From: an uncultured Lachnospiraceae bacterium
GTDB taxonomy: Bacteria > Bacillota > Clostridia > Lachnospirales > Lachnospiraceae
NCBI GenBank assembly: GCA_946414885.1
Contig: CAMKQH010000001.1
Coordinates: 233,675 to 297,674, forward strand
DNA: 64,000 nt
Reading direction: 5' to 3'
Shown: piece after piece, positions 8,866-16,835 of the stretch
Numbering within the stretch: position 1 is the stretch's first letter
Layout of the letters: the number at the start of each line of letters is the position of its first letter
Translations under genes and position numbers: made by a program
Notes under the pieces: generated by a model
Told to the model about the DNA's origin: nothing
Databases searched by the model: none
The model's input: only the letters and a program-made list of their open reading frames with translations

Positions 8866-9618
8866 ATGAGACAGACGATTTACGTTGTGGGCATTGGGCC
8901 GGGAAAACTGGAAGGAATGACGTTGGAGGCGAAGCACGTTTTGGAGACGTGTGACGTGATCGTAGGATATACGACCTATACGGATCTGTTAAAACCAAGC
9001 TTTCCGGACAAAGAATACTTAACGACGGGCATGCGGCAGGAGATAGAGCGTTGCAGGCTTTGTTTTGAGTTGGCGGCGCAGGGAAAACAAGTTGCGCTTG
9101 TGTGTAGCGGAGACGCAGGCGTATATGGGATGGCGGCACCCATGTATGAGCTTTTGCCGGAATATGCCTCTGGGACTTCTGACATGGAAATCAGCATTGA
9201 GATCGTTGGCGGCGTGACGGCGGCAAACAGCGGCGCGTCGGTGCTTGGAGCACCCTTAAACCATGATTATTGCGTGATTAGCTTAAGCGATCTGCTGACT
9301 TCCTGGGAGACGATCGAGAACCGCCTGCGCGCAGCGATCATGGGAGATTTTGCGATCGCCATTTATAATCCTTCCAGTCATAAGCGAAAGGATTACTTGA
9401 AAAGGGCATGCGAGATCATGCTGGACGCGGGAGCCAGCCCGGACAGGGCCTGTGGCTACGTGCGAAACATCGGAAGGGACGGAATGGAAAGCCGCGTCAT
9501 GACGCTGAAGGAATTGAAGGAGACAGAAACAGACATGTTTACCACGGCGTTTGTGGGAAATTCCCAGTCCATTTTGCAAGACGGTAAACTGATCACGAAG
9601 CGGGGGTATTCGATATGA
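8866..9618 (+). CDS. cobJ: Precorrin-3B / cobalt-factor III C17-methyltransferase
   Basis: CobJ/CbiH methylates C17 and drives ring contraction of the corrin precursor. It is a tetrapyrrole-methylase protein beginning IYVVGIGPGKLEGMT, with VIVGYTTYTDLLKP, VCSGDAGVYGMAAP and GVTAANSGASVLGAPL. ATG 8866 is chosen because GGGAG precedes it closely and the conserved region starts two residues later. The open frame extends back to 8803, but that part is not conserved-looking. The stop overlaps the start of the next gene (ATGA), so the two are translationally coupled. Confidence 0.9.
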   Translation: MRQTIYVVGIGPGKLEGMTLEAKHVLETCDVIVGYTTYTDLLKPSFPDKEYLTTGMRQEIERCRLCFELAAQGKQVALVCSGDAGVYGMAAPMYELLPEYASGTSDMEISIEIVGGVTAANSGASVLGAPLNHDYCVISLSDLLTSWETIENRLRAAIMGDFAIAIYNPSSHKRKDYLKRACEIMLDAGASPDRACGYVRNIGRDGMESRVMTLKELKETETDMFTTAFVGNSQSILQDGKLITKRGYSI

Positions 9619-11705
9619 GGAAAGTGCTGATCTATGCGGGCACGACGGAGGGCCGTGAACTGGCGCAAAGGCTTGCTGAAAAAGGCATTTTTTCGATTGT
9701 CTGCGTTGCCACGGAATATGGAGCCCAGGTTATGCAAGATACGGCAGTACGGGAAGAGATTGACGTAAGGCAGGGGAGACTTTCCGTCACGGAAATGAAA
9801 GACCTCCTGCTGGCGGAAGCGCTCTTTGCCGTTGTGGACGCAACGCATCCTTATGCGACGGAAGTGACGAAAAACATTAGACAAAGCATGGAGGGAAGCA
9901 GCGTTCCCTATTTCCGTCTGGAGAGAAATCTGGAGGAAGAAACAGACCTGACAAAGGACTGCATTTATTTTGATTCAGCAAGCGCTTGTGCAAAAAGGCT
10001 TTGCTGCATGGAAGGAACTGTTCTTTTGACGACGGGAAGCAAGGAGCTGGATGCCTTTTGTCAAAGAGAGGAACTGCGAAGCCGCTTGGTGGTTCGCGTG
10101 CTCCCAGGCAGGGAAAGCATGGAGCTTTGTTGGAAAAATGGGCTGGAAGGAAAACAGATCATAGCCATGCAGGGGCCCTTCACCAAGGAGATGAATCTGG
10201 CGACGATCCGCCAATATGGCATTACCTGTATGGTGACAAAGGAAAGCGGAAAGGTCGGCGGCGTTGACGAGAAGCTGGAAGCGGCGAAGGAAGCCGGCAT
10301 CACGTGCTGTGTCATTCGAAGGCCCATTCCGGAAGCGGATCAGACCTATTCCTTTTTGGAAACTTGTGAAGCAATCGAAAAGCTTGCTTTGAAAGAGGGC
10401 GGTGAGGAAGGTGAAAAGGCGTTCCTCGACGTGGTTCTGGCAGGCATTGGCATGGGAACAAGGGAGCAACGGACCATAGCCCTGGAGCAAAGGCTGGCCG
10501 AGACGGATTATTTATTTGGGGCAAAGCGGATGCTGGAAGGCCTTAGTGCGAAAAAGAACGTATACCCTTATTATCTGGAGAAGGATATCGTACCTTGCCT
10601 AAATGACGTCCGGGAAAAAGAAAATGGCAAACAGAACGTGACGATCCTTTTTTCGGGAGACGTGGGATTTTACAGCGGCGCTGCAAAGCTGTGTGCGGCG
10701 CTTGAAAAGATGGATGCAATTAGGTTGCGCTTTTTGCCTGGAACCTCGACGATCTCAGCCCTTGCCGCAAAGTTTGGGGAAAGCTGGCAGGATGCCATGA
10801 TCCTTAGTACCCATGGCGTGGAACAAAACCAATGGAAGGCAGAGCTTTTGTTTGCCATGCGAAGGGGGAGAAAGCTTTTCTTTTTAACCTCTGGTCCGGA
10901 GGACGTCCGGGAGATCGGAGCGTTCTGCGTGGAGCGTGGATTTGACGAACATTACGATCTAAAACTTGGGTATCAGCTTTCCTATGCGGAGGAAAGGTGC
11001 TTTACGCCTACTGCAAAAGAAGCAATGGAAATCACGGAACCTGGGCTGTATGCAGGCTTTATGGTACCAAGGAAAAGTACTTGCGCCGGAACGGATGCCG
11101 GGCAGCCTTGCGCGGCCTTCGGTCAGATCACGCCGGGATTCTCAGATGAGGCGTTTCTGCGTGAGAAAGTCCCGATGACCAAGGAAGAAGTGCGTGAAAT
11201 ATCGATCTGTAAGCTGAGAATAACGGAAGATGCCGTGGCGTATGACGTGGGAAGCGGAACGGGCTCCATTGCAATGGAGATGGCAGCCTTGTCGCCGCGG
11301 ATTCAGGTTTATGCCATCGAGTGCAATCCGGAAGCGGTGGAACTGATCCGGAGAAATCGTGAAAAGTTTGGCGCTTATCAGGTACGGGTCATCGAGGCAA
11401 TGGCACCGGAAGGAATGGAGGGATTGCCAGCACCGACGCACGTATTTATCGGCGGAAGCCGCGGTAACCTTCGGGAGATCCTGGAAGCCATTTACCAAAA
11501 AAATCCGCATGCGCGGGTTGTCATGAATGCCATCAGCCTGGAGAGCATTGCAAAGATGCAGGAACTGGTTCGGGAATTTCCGGTAGAGGATCTGGAGATC
11601 ACCAACGTTTCCGTCAGCAAGGCAAAGCAGGTGGGGGCATACCATCTGATGCAGGCGGCAAATCCCGTGATGATTTTCTCGTTCACGTTTCAAAAGGCAG
11701 AATAG
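9615..11705 (+). CDS. Trifunctional cobalamin protein: CbiJ (precorrin-6A reductase) - CbiE - CbiT fusion
   Basis: 696 residues holding three normally separate or pairwise enzymes. Residues 1 to about 255 are CbiJ/CobK (LIYAGTTEGRELAQRLAEKG), the precorrin-6A reductase. About 270-480 is CbiE (VLAGIGMGTREQRTIALEQR, ILFSGDVGFYSGAA), the C5-methyltransferase. About 510-690 is CbiT (VPMTKEEVREISICKLRI, YDVGSGTGSIAMEMA), the C15-methylating decarboxylase with a classical SAM-binding GxGxG. The start overlaps cobJ. CbiE-CbiT fusion equals CobL and is common. The added reductase makes consecutive pathway steps one polypeptide, which may channel unstable intermediates (inference). Confidence 0.9.
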   Translation: MRKVLIYAGTTEGRELAQRLAEKGIFSIVCVATEYGAQVMQDTAVREEIDVRQGRLSVTEMKDLLLAEALFAVVDATHPYATEVTKNIRQSMEGSSVPYFRLERNLEEETDLTKDCIYFDSASACAKRLCCMEGTVLLTTGSKELDAFCQREELRSRLVVRVLPGRESMELCWKNGLEGKQIIAMQGPFTKEMNLATIRQYGITCMVTKESGKVGGVDEKLEAAKEAGITCCVIRRPIPEADQTYSFLETCEAIEKLALKEGGEEGEKAFLDVVLAGIGMGTREQRTIALEQRLAETDYLFGAKRMLEGLSAKKNVYPYYLEKDIVPCLNDVREKENGKQNVTILFSGDVGFYSGAAKLCAALEKMDAIRLRFLPGTSTISALAAKFGESWQDAMILSTHGVEQNQWKAELLFAMRRGRKLFFLTSGPEDVREIGAFCVERGFDEHYDLKLGYQLSYAEERCFTPTAKEAMEITEPGLYAGFMVPRKSTCAGTDAGQPCAAFGQITPGFSDEAFLREKVPMTKEEVREISICKLRITEDAVAYDVGSGTGSIAMEMAALSPRIQVYAIECNPEAVELIRRNREKFGAYQVRVIEAMAPEGMEGLPAPTHVFIGGSRGNLREILEAIYQKNPHARVVMNAISLESIAKMQELVREFPVEDLEITNVSVSKAKQVGAYHLMQAANPVMIFSFTFQKAE

Positions 11706-11721
11706 TAAGGGGGAGGAAGCT

Positions 11722-13116
11722 TTGGCGAATCCAAGAATCATGTTGGCCGCTCCAAAGAGTGGCAGCGGGAAGACCCTGATCACGTGCACCTTGCTCGAGG
11801 CGCTTCGGCAAAGAGGATTAAAGGTTCAGGCGTTTAAATGTGGTCCTGATTACATTGATCCCATGTTTCACAAACGGGTATTGGGGGTGCCCTCTCGCAA
11901 TCTTGATCTTTTCTTCACGGGAGAGGACGTGACGAGGGCATTGTTCTTAAAGGATAACGACAGTGACATTTCCGTGATCGAGGGCGTCATGGGATTATAT
12001 GACGGTCTTTCGGGCACTAGTGAGGAGGCTTCGGCATACCATCTTGCAAGAACACTGAATGCACCGATCCTATTGGTTGTAAATTGTAGGGGCATGGGGA
12101 GATCCGTTCTTGCGGAGATTGCAGGATTCCTTGCCTTAGACCGCGAGAAGCTGATCAAGGGCGTTATCCTAAATCAGGTGAGTGAAGCATTTTATCAGTC
12201 GATCGCGCCCATCATCCGGGAGGAATTAAACATCGAAACGTTTGGCTTCTTCCCGACAAGAAAAGAGTTAGAGATACCGAGCAGACATCTGGGACTTTTG
12301 CTTCCTGATGAGTTAAGCGAATTAAAGTCTAAGATGGAGGAGGCGGCAGGGCAACTCGAAAAATCCGTTTGCATAGATCGGATTCTCGAACTTGCAAACG
12401 ACGCTGCGAAAAAGAACCCGTTGACTGTGGGAGAATATAAGTGGTTAAACGCACCCGGCGGGAATGCTAAAAAGGTCAGGATCGGCGTTGCCATGGATGA
12501 GGCTTTTTGCTTTTATTACGAGGATAATTTCCGGCTTCTGGAAAATGCGGGTGCGGAGCTTTGTTTCTTCTCCCCGATGAGGGACGCGAAGTTGCCGGAG
12601 GGCGTGCAAGGCCTGATCCTTGGAGGCGGCTACCCGGAGCTTCGTGCGGGAGAGCTGTCGGAAAACGGGGCGATGCGCGCGGAGATCAAACAAAAGCTCG
12701 CGGACGGAATGCCTGCCCTGGCGGAGTGCGGCGGATTCATGTATCTGCATGACTTCATTCAGTCTCCGGAGGGAGAGGAGTATCCCATGGCAGGAGTGAT
12801 TCCCGGAGGCTGCCGGAATTCCGGAAAGCTTGTGCGATTTGGATATGCAATGTTCCAGATGCCAAGATCCTTTGCCTCGTTTTCAGATGGAATGGATGAA
12901 AACGTCAGTAACGAAATCCGGGGTCATGAATTTCATTATTATGACAGTGATGCCTGCGGGGAGGATTGCATCGCGGTAAAGCCCGTGACGGGCAGAAACT
13001 GGAAATGTGGGTATTTTGGCGATGGACGATATTTAAGCTTTGGACATCTGTATTATCCGTCAAACCCTGGATTTGCGAAATGGTTCGTGGATCAGTGCGA
13101 AAGCTGGAGGAAATAA
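11722..13116 (+). CDS. cbiA: Cobyrinate a,c-diamide synthase
   Basis: 464 residues. CbiA/CobB amidates the a and c carboxylates of the corrin ring using ATP and glutamine. N-terminal ATP-binding domain: APKSGSGKTLITCTLLEAL (P-loop) and FKCGPDYIDPMFH. C-terminal class I glutaminase: GLILGGGYPELRAGEL and ALAECGGFMYL with the catalytic Cys, and a His near the end in SFGHLYYPSNPGF. The start is TTG 11722 after GGGGGAGGAAGC. It sits 16 bp after the cbiJET fusion. Confidence 0.92.
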   Translation: MANPRIMLAAPKSGSGKTLITCTLLEALRQRGLKVQAFKCGPDYIDPMFHKRVLGVPSRNLDLFFTGEDVTRALFLKDNDSDISVIEGVMGLYDGLSGTSEEASAYHLARTLNAPILLVVNCRGMGRSVLAEIAGFLALDREKLIKGVILNQVSEAFYQSIAPIIREELNIETFGFFPTRKELEIPSRHLGLLLPDELSELKSKMEEAAGQLEKSVCIDRILELANDAAKKNPLTVGEYKWLNAPGGNAKKVRIGVAMDEAFCFYYEDNFRLLENAGAELCFFSPMRDAKLPEGVQGLILGGGYPELRAGELSENGAMRAEIKQKLADGMPALAECGGFMYLHDFIQSPEGEEYPMAGVIPGGCRNSGKLVRFGYAMFQMPRSFASFSDGMDENVSNEIRGHEFHYYDSDACGEDCIAVKPVTGRNWKCGYFGDGRYLSFGHLYYPSNPGFAKWFVDQCESWRK

Positions 13117-13117
13117 C

Positions 13118-13360
13118 GTGGAAAAGAATTCACATCGTTTTTTTGAAAATAAGGAGTGCAAATATTATCCTTGTCATAAAGGCCTGGAGCAGCTCAATTG
13201 TCTTTTTTGTTATTGCCCCATGTACCGCCTGGAGAATTGTCCGGGGAATCCCACTTATATTGATAAGGGGGAGCGTAGGATCAAGGTTTGCACGAATTGC
13301 ACGTTCCCGCATCAGGCAGAGAATTACGACCGCATTATAGACATCCTTAAGAAATCCTGA
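13118..13360 (+). CDS. Small cysteine-rich protein linked to cobalamin genes
   Basis: 80 residues from GTG 13118, one base after the cbiA stop, with GGAGG 7 nt upstream. It has eight cysteines in CKYYPCH, CLFCYCPMY, NCPGNP and VCTNCTFPH, matching the cysteine-rich small domain (PF04071 type) often found beside or fused to B12 biosynthesis genes. It probably binds metal (zinc, an Fe-S cluster or cobalt); the precise role is not known. The reading frame opens at ATG 13040 inside cbiA, but the cbiA-coupled GTG is far more likely. It ends the cob/cbi run, followed by a new promoter. Confidence 0.8.
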   Translation: MEKNSHRFFENKECKYYPCHKGLEQLNCLFCYCPMYRLENCPGNPTYIDKGERRIKVCTNCTFPHQAENYDRIIDILKKS

Positions 13361-13376
13361 ATATGCGTAAGTTTGT

Positions 13377-13405
13377 TTGCCTTACGCGCGGGTTTATGCT
13401 AAAAT
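13377..13405 (+). promoter_or_regulatory. Sigma-A promoter for the DUF6935-like gene
   Basis: TTGCCT at 13377-13382, 17-nt spacer, and an extended -10 TGCTAAAAT (TAAAAT 13400-13405). It marks a new transcription unit after the cobalamin genes. Confidence 0.6.
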
Positions 13406-13438
13406 ATTCGGAAGAAGGGTCCCGGCCGAAGGTTGGGA

Positions 13439-13466
13439 AGATTCCTTCTGTTTCTGCAAGGAATCT
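13439..13466 (+). other. Hairpin in 5' untranslated region
   Basis: Perfect 9-bp stem AGATTCCTT / AAGGAATCT with a 10-nt loop, between the promoter at 13377 and the gene at 13526. No U run follows, so it is more likely an mRNA-stability or control hairpin than a terminator. Confidence 0.45.
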
Positions 13467-13525
13467 GACTAGGAAACAAAATAATAAAAGATTCCAAAAA
13501 TAAAAATGCAAAGGAGAGAAAGAAC

Positions 13526-14023
13526 ATGACAAATGAATCACAGACCTTTACTTTTCAGGCACTTCCTCAGAACTTAGAGGAGTTGAAGGCACTTCCGGAA
13601 GCTTCCCTTGACACCCCTTTCAAGGCTGCGGCACTGACGATCTGTGCACTTTGCGCATATGCGTCGTCACCTGAGGCGGGAATCGAAATGTTAAATTTCC
13701 TAAAGGGGCCTCAGCCGCTGAGCGCTTATGACCTCAGCTTCCTGAAGGATAGATTCAGGGATCAGAAGTACGTGCCTTTCTCTTATTTTGAGGGCGCAGT
13801 GCCTTCCAATAATTATACGCCGAGCCAGCCTTTTACCGTTACGTTCCACACCAATCCCTACTCTTATGAGAATGACGGATACTGCATGCTTCACGTGAAG
13901 TCCGGCGGCGCGGATTCCGAGCGTCAGATCAAGCTTCGCAAGAAGGGCGAGCAGTGGTTCCTCTGGGAGCAGTTTGTCATGGTGGGCATCAGAAAATCTG
14001 CGGCTGAGGATCCGTGGGCATAA
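13526..14023 (+). CDS. DUF6935-like protein, unknown function
   Basis: 165 residues, probably cytosolic, no signal peptide or membrane segment. The sequence LKGPQPLSAYDLSFLKDR, then FSYFEGAVPSNNYTPSQP and VKSGGADSERQIKLR with a final WFLWEQF, looks like the family I know as DUF6935. That assignment is from memory and should be treated as tentative. It has its own promoter and a GGAGAG ribosome site. No catalytic motif is visible. Confidence 0.65.
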   Translation: MTNESQTFTFQALPQNLEELKALPEASLDTPFKAAALTICALCAYASSPEAGIEMLNFLKGPQPLSAYDLSFLKDRFRDQKYVPFSYFEGAVPSNNYTPSQPFTVTFHTNPYSYENDGYCMLHVKSGGADSERQIKLRKKGEQWFLWEQFVMVGIRKSAAEDPWA

Positions 14024-14040
14024 AAAGAGGTTGACGAAAC

Positions 14041-15135
14041 ATGGATCAGACGACGGAACCCAAAAAGAAAAACGCGAACGTTGAGCTCCTTAGGATCATT
14101 ACCATGATCATGGTGACCATGCTGCACGCGCTGGGGAAAAGTGATCTTTTGCTTCCCATGAATGACATTGATTCCGTAAACGGATGGCTCGCGTGGGGAT
14201 TAGAAATCCTTTCCATTTGTGCGGTCAACGTATTCATGCTGATCTCCGGATATTTTATGATCAATTCCAGGTTTAAACTGGGACGTCTGTTTGAGATCAT
14301 TTTGGAGACAATGTTTTATTCGCTGGCGCCGCTGTTAGTATTCCTGGCGTTTGGAAAGGTCACGAGTGAAGACCTTAGCATCTATAGCCTTTTGCAGTAT
14401 TTTGCGCCGATACACATGGATACGTATTGGTTTATTACAGCATATGTGGTCACATACTTGCTTTCACCGTTTTTATCGGCGGGAATCCATTCCATGGAGA
14501 AAAAGCAGCTGCGCACGGTGATACTGTGCCTTTTGGCGTATGAATGTTTTATTATCAGCATTTCGCCCGTGAAATACGTGGTAGATGACGAGGGTTATAC
14601 TTTCTTGTGGTATTGCATTGTCTTTCTGATCGGAGCATACTTTAGAAAATATGGGTTCCGCTTTTTGGACAAATCATATAAGGGCAGTCTCGTTTATTTC
14701 GCCGCCTGTGTTCTTATTTACGCAGAGACGGCGGTGCTCTATTGGTTCAAGGAACGCACGGGGCGCCTGGAGGATTTTACGAGTGCGACCCTGCATTACA
14801 ATCAGTTTTTAGTGTTGATGGCGGCCATCGGGCTTTTTGTGGCATTCCTGCATGCAAAACCCCTTGGCGGGAAGGTCGCAAAGTTGATCTGTGCCATTTC
14901 ACCGCTGGTGCTTGGAGTTTATCTTCTGCAAGAGAATTTAAAGCTGAGATTCGAATGGCAGGGATGGTTTGGACTAAAGGGTTCCCTTTCCGAATCCATG
15001 CCGCTGTTCCTGTTGCGATTGCTGGGAGCAGTGATTGGAATGTTCCTGCTTGGGATTTCGGTGGATGCATTGCGGTCGATTCTTTTCAAGGCGGTTCAAA
15101 GGATATTTAGCAAAGCAAAGGATACTGCAAAATGA
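14041..15135 (+). CDS. Membrane acyltransferase, acyltransferase-3 family
   Basis: 364 residues with about ten hydrophobic segments. The N-terminus NVELLRIITMIMVTMLHALG carries the family's R/K-x-x-x-x-x-x-x-H pattern, with catalytic His in the first helix. Such proteins (OafA, WecH, Lmo-type) transfer acetyl or other acyl groups from cytosolic donors onto surface polysaccharide. The adjoining glycosyltransferase, whose start overlaps this stop (ATGA), supports a role in decorating an extracellular glycan. The start is 17 bp after the previous gene. Confidence 0.85.
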   Translation: MDQTTEPKKKNANVELLRIITMIMVTMLHALGKSDLLLPMNDIDSVNGWLAWGLEILSICAVNVFMLISGYFMINSRFKLGRLFEIILETMFYSLAPLLVFLAFGKVTSEDLSIYSLLQYFAPIHMDTYWFITAYVVTYLLSPFLSAGIHSMEKKQLRTVILCLLAYECFIISISPVKYVVDDEGYTFLWYCIVFLIGAYFRKYGFRFLDKSYKGSLVYFAACVLIYAETAVLYWFKERTGRLEDFTSATLHYNQFLVLMAAIGLFVAFLHAKPLGGKVAKLICAISPLVLGVYLLQENLKLRFEWQGWFGLKGSLSESMPLFLLRLLGAVIGMFLLGISVDALRSILFKAVQRIFSKAKDTAK

Positions 15136-16160
15136 CGGACGTGAGCGTTATCGTACCTGTATATAACATGGCGGAAGGCGGGAAGCTGGAGTATTCCATC
15201 CGGTCGCTGATCAACCAGACGCTTCAAAACATGGAGATCATAGCGGTGGACGATGCCTCTACGGATCGGTCCCTGGAGATCCTAAGGCAGTTTGAAAAGG
15301 ACTATCCCGGCCGCGTTAGAGCCATTGCCTCCCCGGAGAACAGAAAACAGGGCGGGGCAAAGAACATTGGCTTAAAAGAGGCAAAGGGCCGTTTTATAGG
15401 CTTCATGGATGCAGATGACTGGGTTACGCCGGACATGTATGAGAAGCTTCTGAAGATTGCGGATGAGACGGGGGCTGACGTGGTGGGAACGGACATGTGT
15501 CTGGTCTACGAACACACAATGGAGCCCACCCAAAGGGTAGCGTGTAATGACGTGGCGCAGACGGGTCCGATGGATCACGAGAAAAGAAAAGCATATCTGA
15601 TGAAGTCGGGACCGCTGGTTACGAAGATTTATGCCAGGGAGATTTTTACGGAAAAGGAGTTTCACTTTCCGGAGCACATGTTTTACGAGGACAATGCAAC
15701 CGGCGTGGAAATCGGCATGAGAATCAAGCACTTTGAATACCTGCCGGAAGTGAACATGTTTTACTATCAACATGACGCCTCGACGACGCATGCGATCAGT
15801 CCAAAGAAATGTGAAGATCGCATGGAGGCCATGCGAATCATGATGGATTATGCCTCAAAAAATGGAGCACTTGAGGAATTCCATGACGTGATCGAATATC
15901 AATACGGGATCCTCTTTTACCGGAATACGCTTTTTACCTACATGCAGGGCGTTGCCAAAAAAGACTTAAGCTTTATCCGGAATTTGGGGAAGGAAGCATT
16001 GGCAACATTCCCAAAATTCCGGGAAAATGCTTATTATCTCAAAGAAGTGAACGATTACGAACAGAAGCTGATCAACCTGCAATTGAAATCGACGTATCTT
16101 TTTGTTTTTGTCTACTGGCTGAAACAAATATCAAAAAAGATCAAGAGCCGTCGTAAATAA
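15132..16160 (+). CDS. Family 2 glycosyltransferase
   Basis: 342 residues. GT-A fold: SVIVPVYNMAEGGKLEYSIR, NMEIIAVDDASTDRS (nucleotide-sugar aspartate), ENRKQGGAKNIGLKEAKG, and the metal-binding DxD as GFMDADDW. It transfers a sugar from an activated donor to a surface glycan. The sugar cannot be predicted. It is translationally coupled to the acyltransferase gene and is the last gene before a strong terminator. Confidence 0.88.
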   Translation: MTDVSVIVPVYNMAEGGKLEYSIRSLINQTLQNMEIIAVDDASTDRSLEILRQFEKDYPGRVRAIASPENRKQGGAKNIGLKEAKGRFIGFMDADDWVTPDMYEKLLKIADETGADVVGTDMCLVYEHTMEPTQRVACNDVAQTGPMDHEKRKAYLMKSGPLVTKIYAREIFTEKEFHFPEHMFYEDNATGVEIGMRIKHFEYLPEVNMFYYQHDASTTHAISPKKCEDRMEAMRIMMDYASKNGALEEFHDVIEYQYGILFYRNTLFTYMQGVAKKDLSFIRNLGKEALATFPKFRENAYYLKEVNDYEQKLINLQLKSTYLFVFVYWLKQISKKIKSRRK

Positions 16161-16170
16161 AGATTTGGAA

Positions 16171-16207
16171 AACCATCTTGAGAGAAATCTCAAGGTGGTT
16201 TTATTTT
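16171..16207 (+). terminator. Rho-independent terminator
   Basis: 13-bp stem AACCATCTTGAGA / TCTCAAGGTGGTT (one G-U) with a GAAA loop, followed by TTATTTTTT. It separates the glycan genes from the iron operon. Confidence 0.9.
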
Positions 16208-16221
16208 TTGCCTATTAATAC

Positions 16222-16250
16222 TTGACAAAAAGAAGTTAGTTGTGTATAAC
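16222..16250 (+). promoter_or_regulatory. Promoter of the feo operon
   Basis: TTGACA 16222-16227, exactly 17 nt, TATAAC 16245-16250. A near match to the TTAG-N6-CTAA operator covers the -10 box. Confidence 0.8.
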
Positions 16251-16306
16251 AGTAATAGTTAGATGATTCTAACATTATTTTTTGAGCGCAAGTTAGTTTT
16301 AACTAA
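16236..16306 (+). promoter_or_regulatory. Three operator sites of the DtxR-box type (TTAG-N6-CTAA)
   Basis: Site 1, 16236-16249, TTAG-TTGTGT-ATAA (one mismatch), overlaps the -10 box. Site 2, 16259-16272, TTAG-ATGATT-CTAA, is exact and lies just after the expected start of transcription. Site 3, 16293-16306, TTAG-TTTTAA-CTAA, is exact and lies in the leader. The same motif is near other metal genes in this window. The likely binder is the DtxR-type protein at 19462-19836, encoded in the same operon (inference). Confidence 0.7.
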
Positions 16307-16338
16307 TATTCTGCGTGAAAGAAAAGAGGAGGAAAAGA

Positions 16339-16551
16339 ATGATGCCACTCATTTATGCGCCCCAAGGAGAAGAAAGCGTCATAAAGAAAATTGGCGGGAA
16401 TCCGGAAGTGAAGAGGCACTTGGAAAACCTGGGATTTACGCCGGGAGGAAGCGTGACGCTTGTCAGCGTGGTCGGCGGAAACGTCATTGTAAAAGTGAAG
16501 GAATCACGGATAGCACTTGACGAAGCATTGGCAAGAAAGGTTATGGTATAA
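16339..16551 (+). CDS. feoA: FeoA-domain protein (first copy)
   Basis: 70 residues, an SH3-like FeoA domain that assists FeoB in ferrous iron uptake. The pattern KRHLENLGFTPGGSVTLVSV, then GGNVIVKVKESRIALDEALA is typical. The start is ATG 16339 after AGAGGAGGAAA. Two further in-frame codons upstream at 16315 are not needed. It is the first gene of an iron operon with its own metal-type operators. Confidence 0.9.
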   Translation: MMPLIYAPQGEESVIKKIGGNPEVKRHLENLGFTPGGSVTLVSVVGGNVIVKVKESRIALDEALARKVMV

Positions 16552-16595
16552 ATCCGACTCAAGAGAGGAGTAAGAATGATAAACAGGAGGGCTGA

Positions 16596-16820
16596 GTGAG
16601 CATGAATTTGAAGGAAGTAAAAGTAGGGCAGACCGTGACCGTCGTAAAGCTTAACGGCGAAGGAGCAATCAAGAGAAGGATCATGGACATGGGGATCACT
16701 AAGGGAACGGAAGTTTACGTGAGAAAGGTTGCGCCGCTGGGAGATCCAATTGAAATTACCGTAAGGGGATACGAGCTTTCCATCCGCAAGGCTGATGCGG
16801 AAAAGATAGAAGTAAAGTAG
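16596..16820 (+). CDS. feoA: FeoA-domain protein (second copy)
   Basis: 74 residues with a FeoA/SH3-like domain: VGQTVTVVKLNGEGAIKRRI, MDMGITKGTEVYVRKVAPLG, and ITVRGYELSIRKADAEKIEV. Two different FeoA proteins before one FeoB is common in Clostridia. The start is GTG 16596, 5 nt after AGGAGG; ATG 16602 is the alternative. It is 15 bp from feoB. Confidence 0.92.
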   Translation: MSMNLKEVKVGQTVTVVKLNGEGAIKRRIMDMGITKGTEVYVRKVAPLGDPIEITVRGYELSIRKADAEKIEVK

Positions 16821-16835
16821 AAGAGGAGAAAAATC

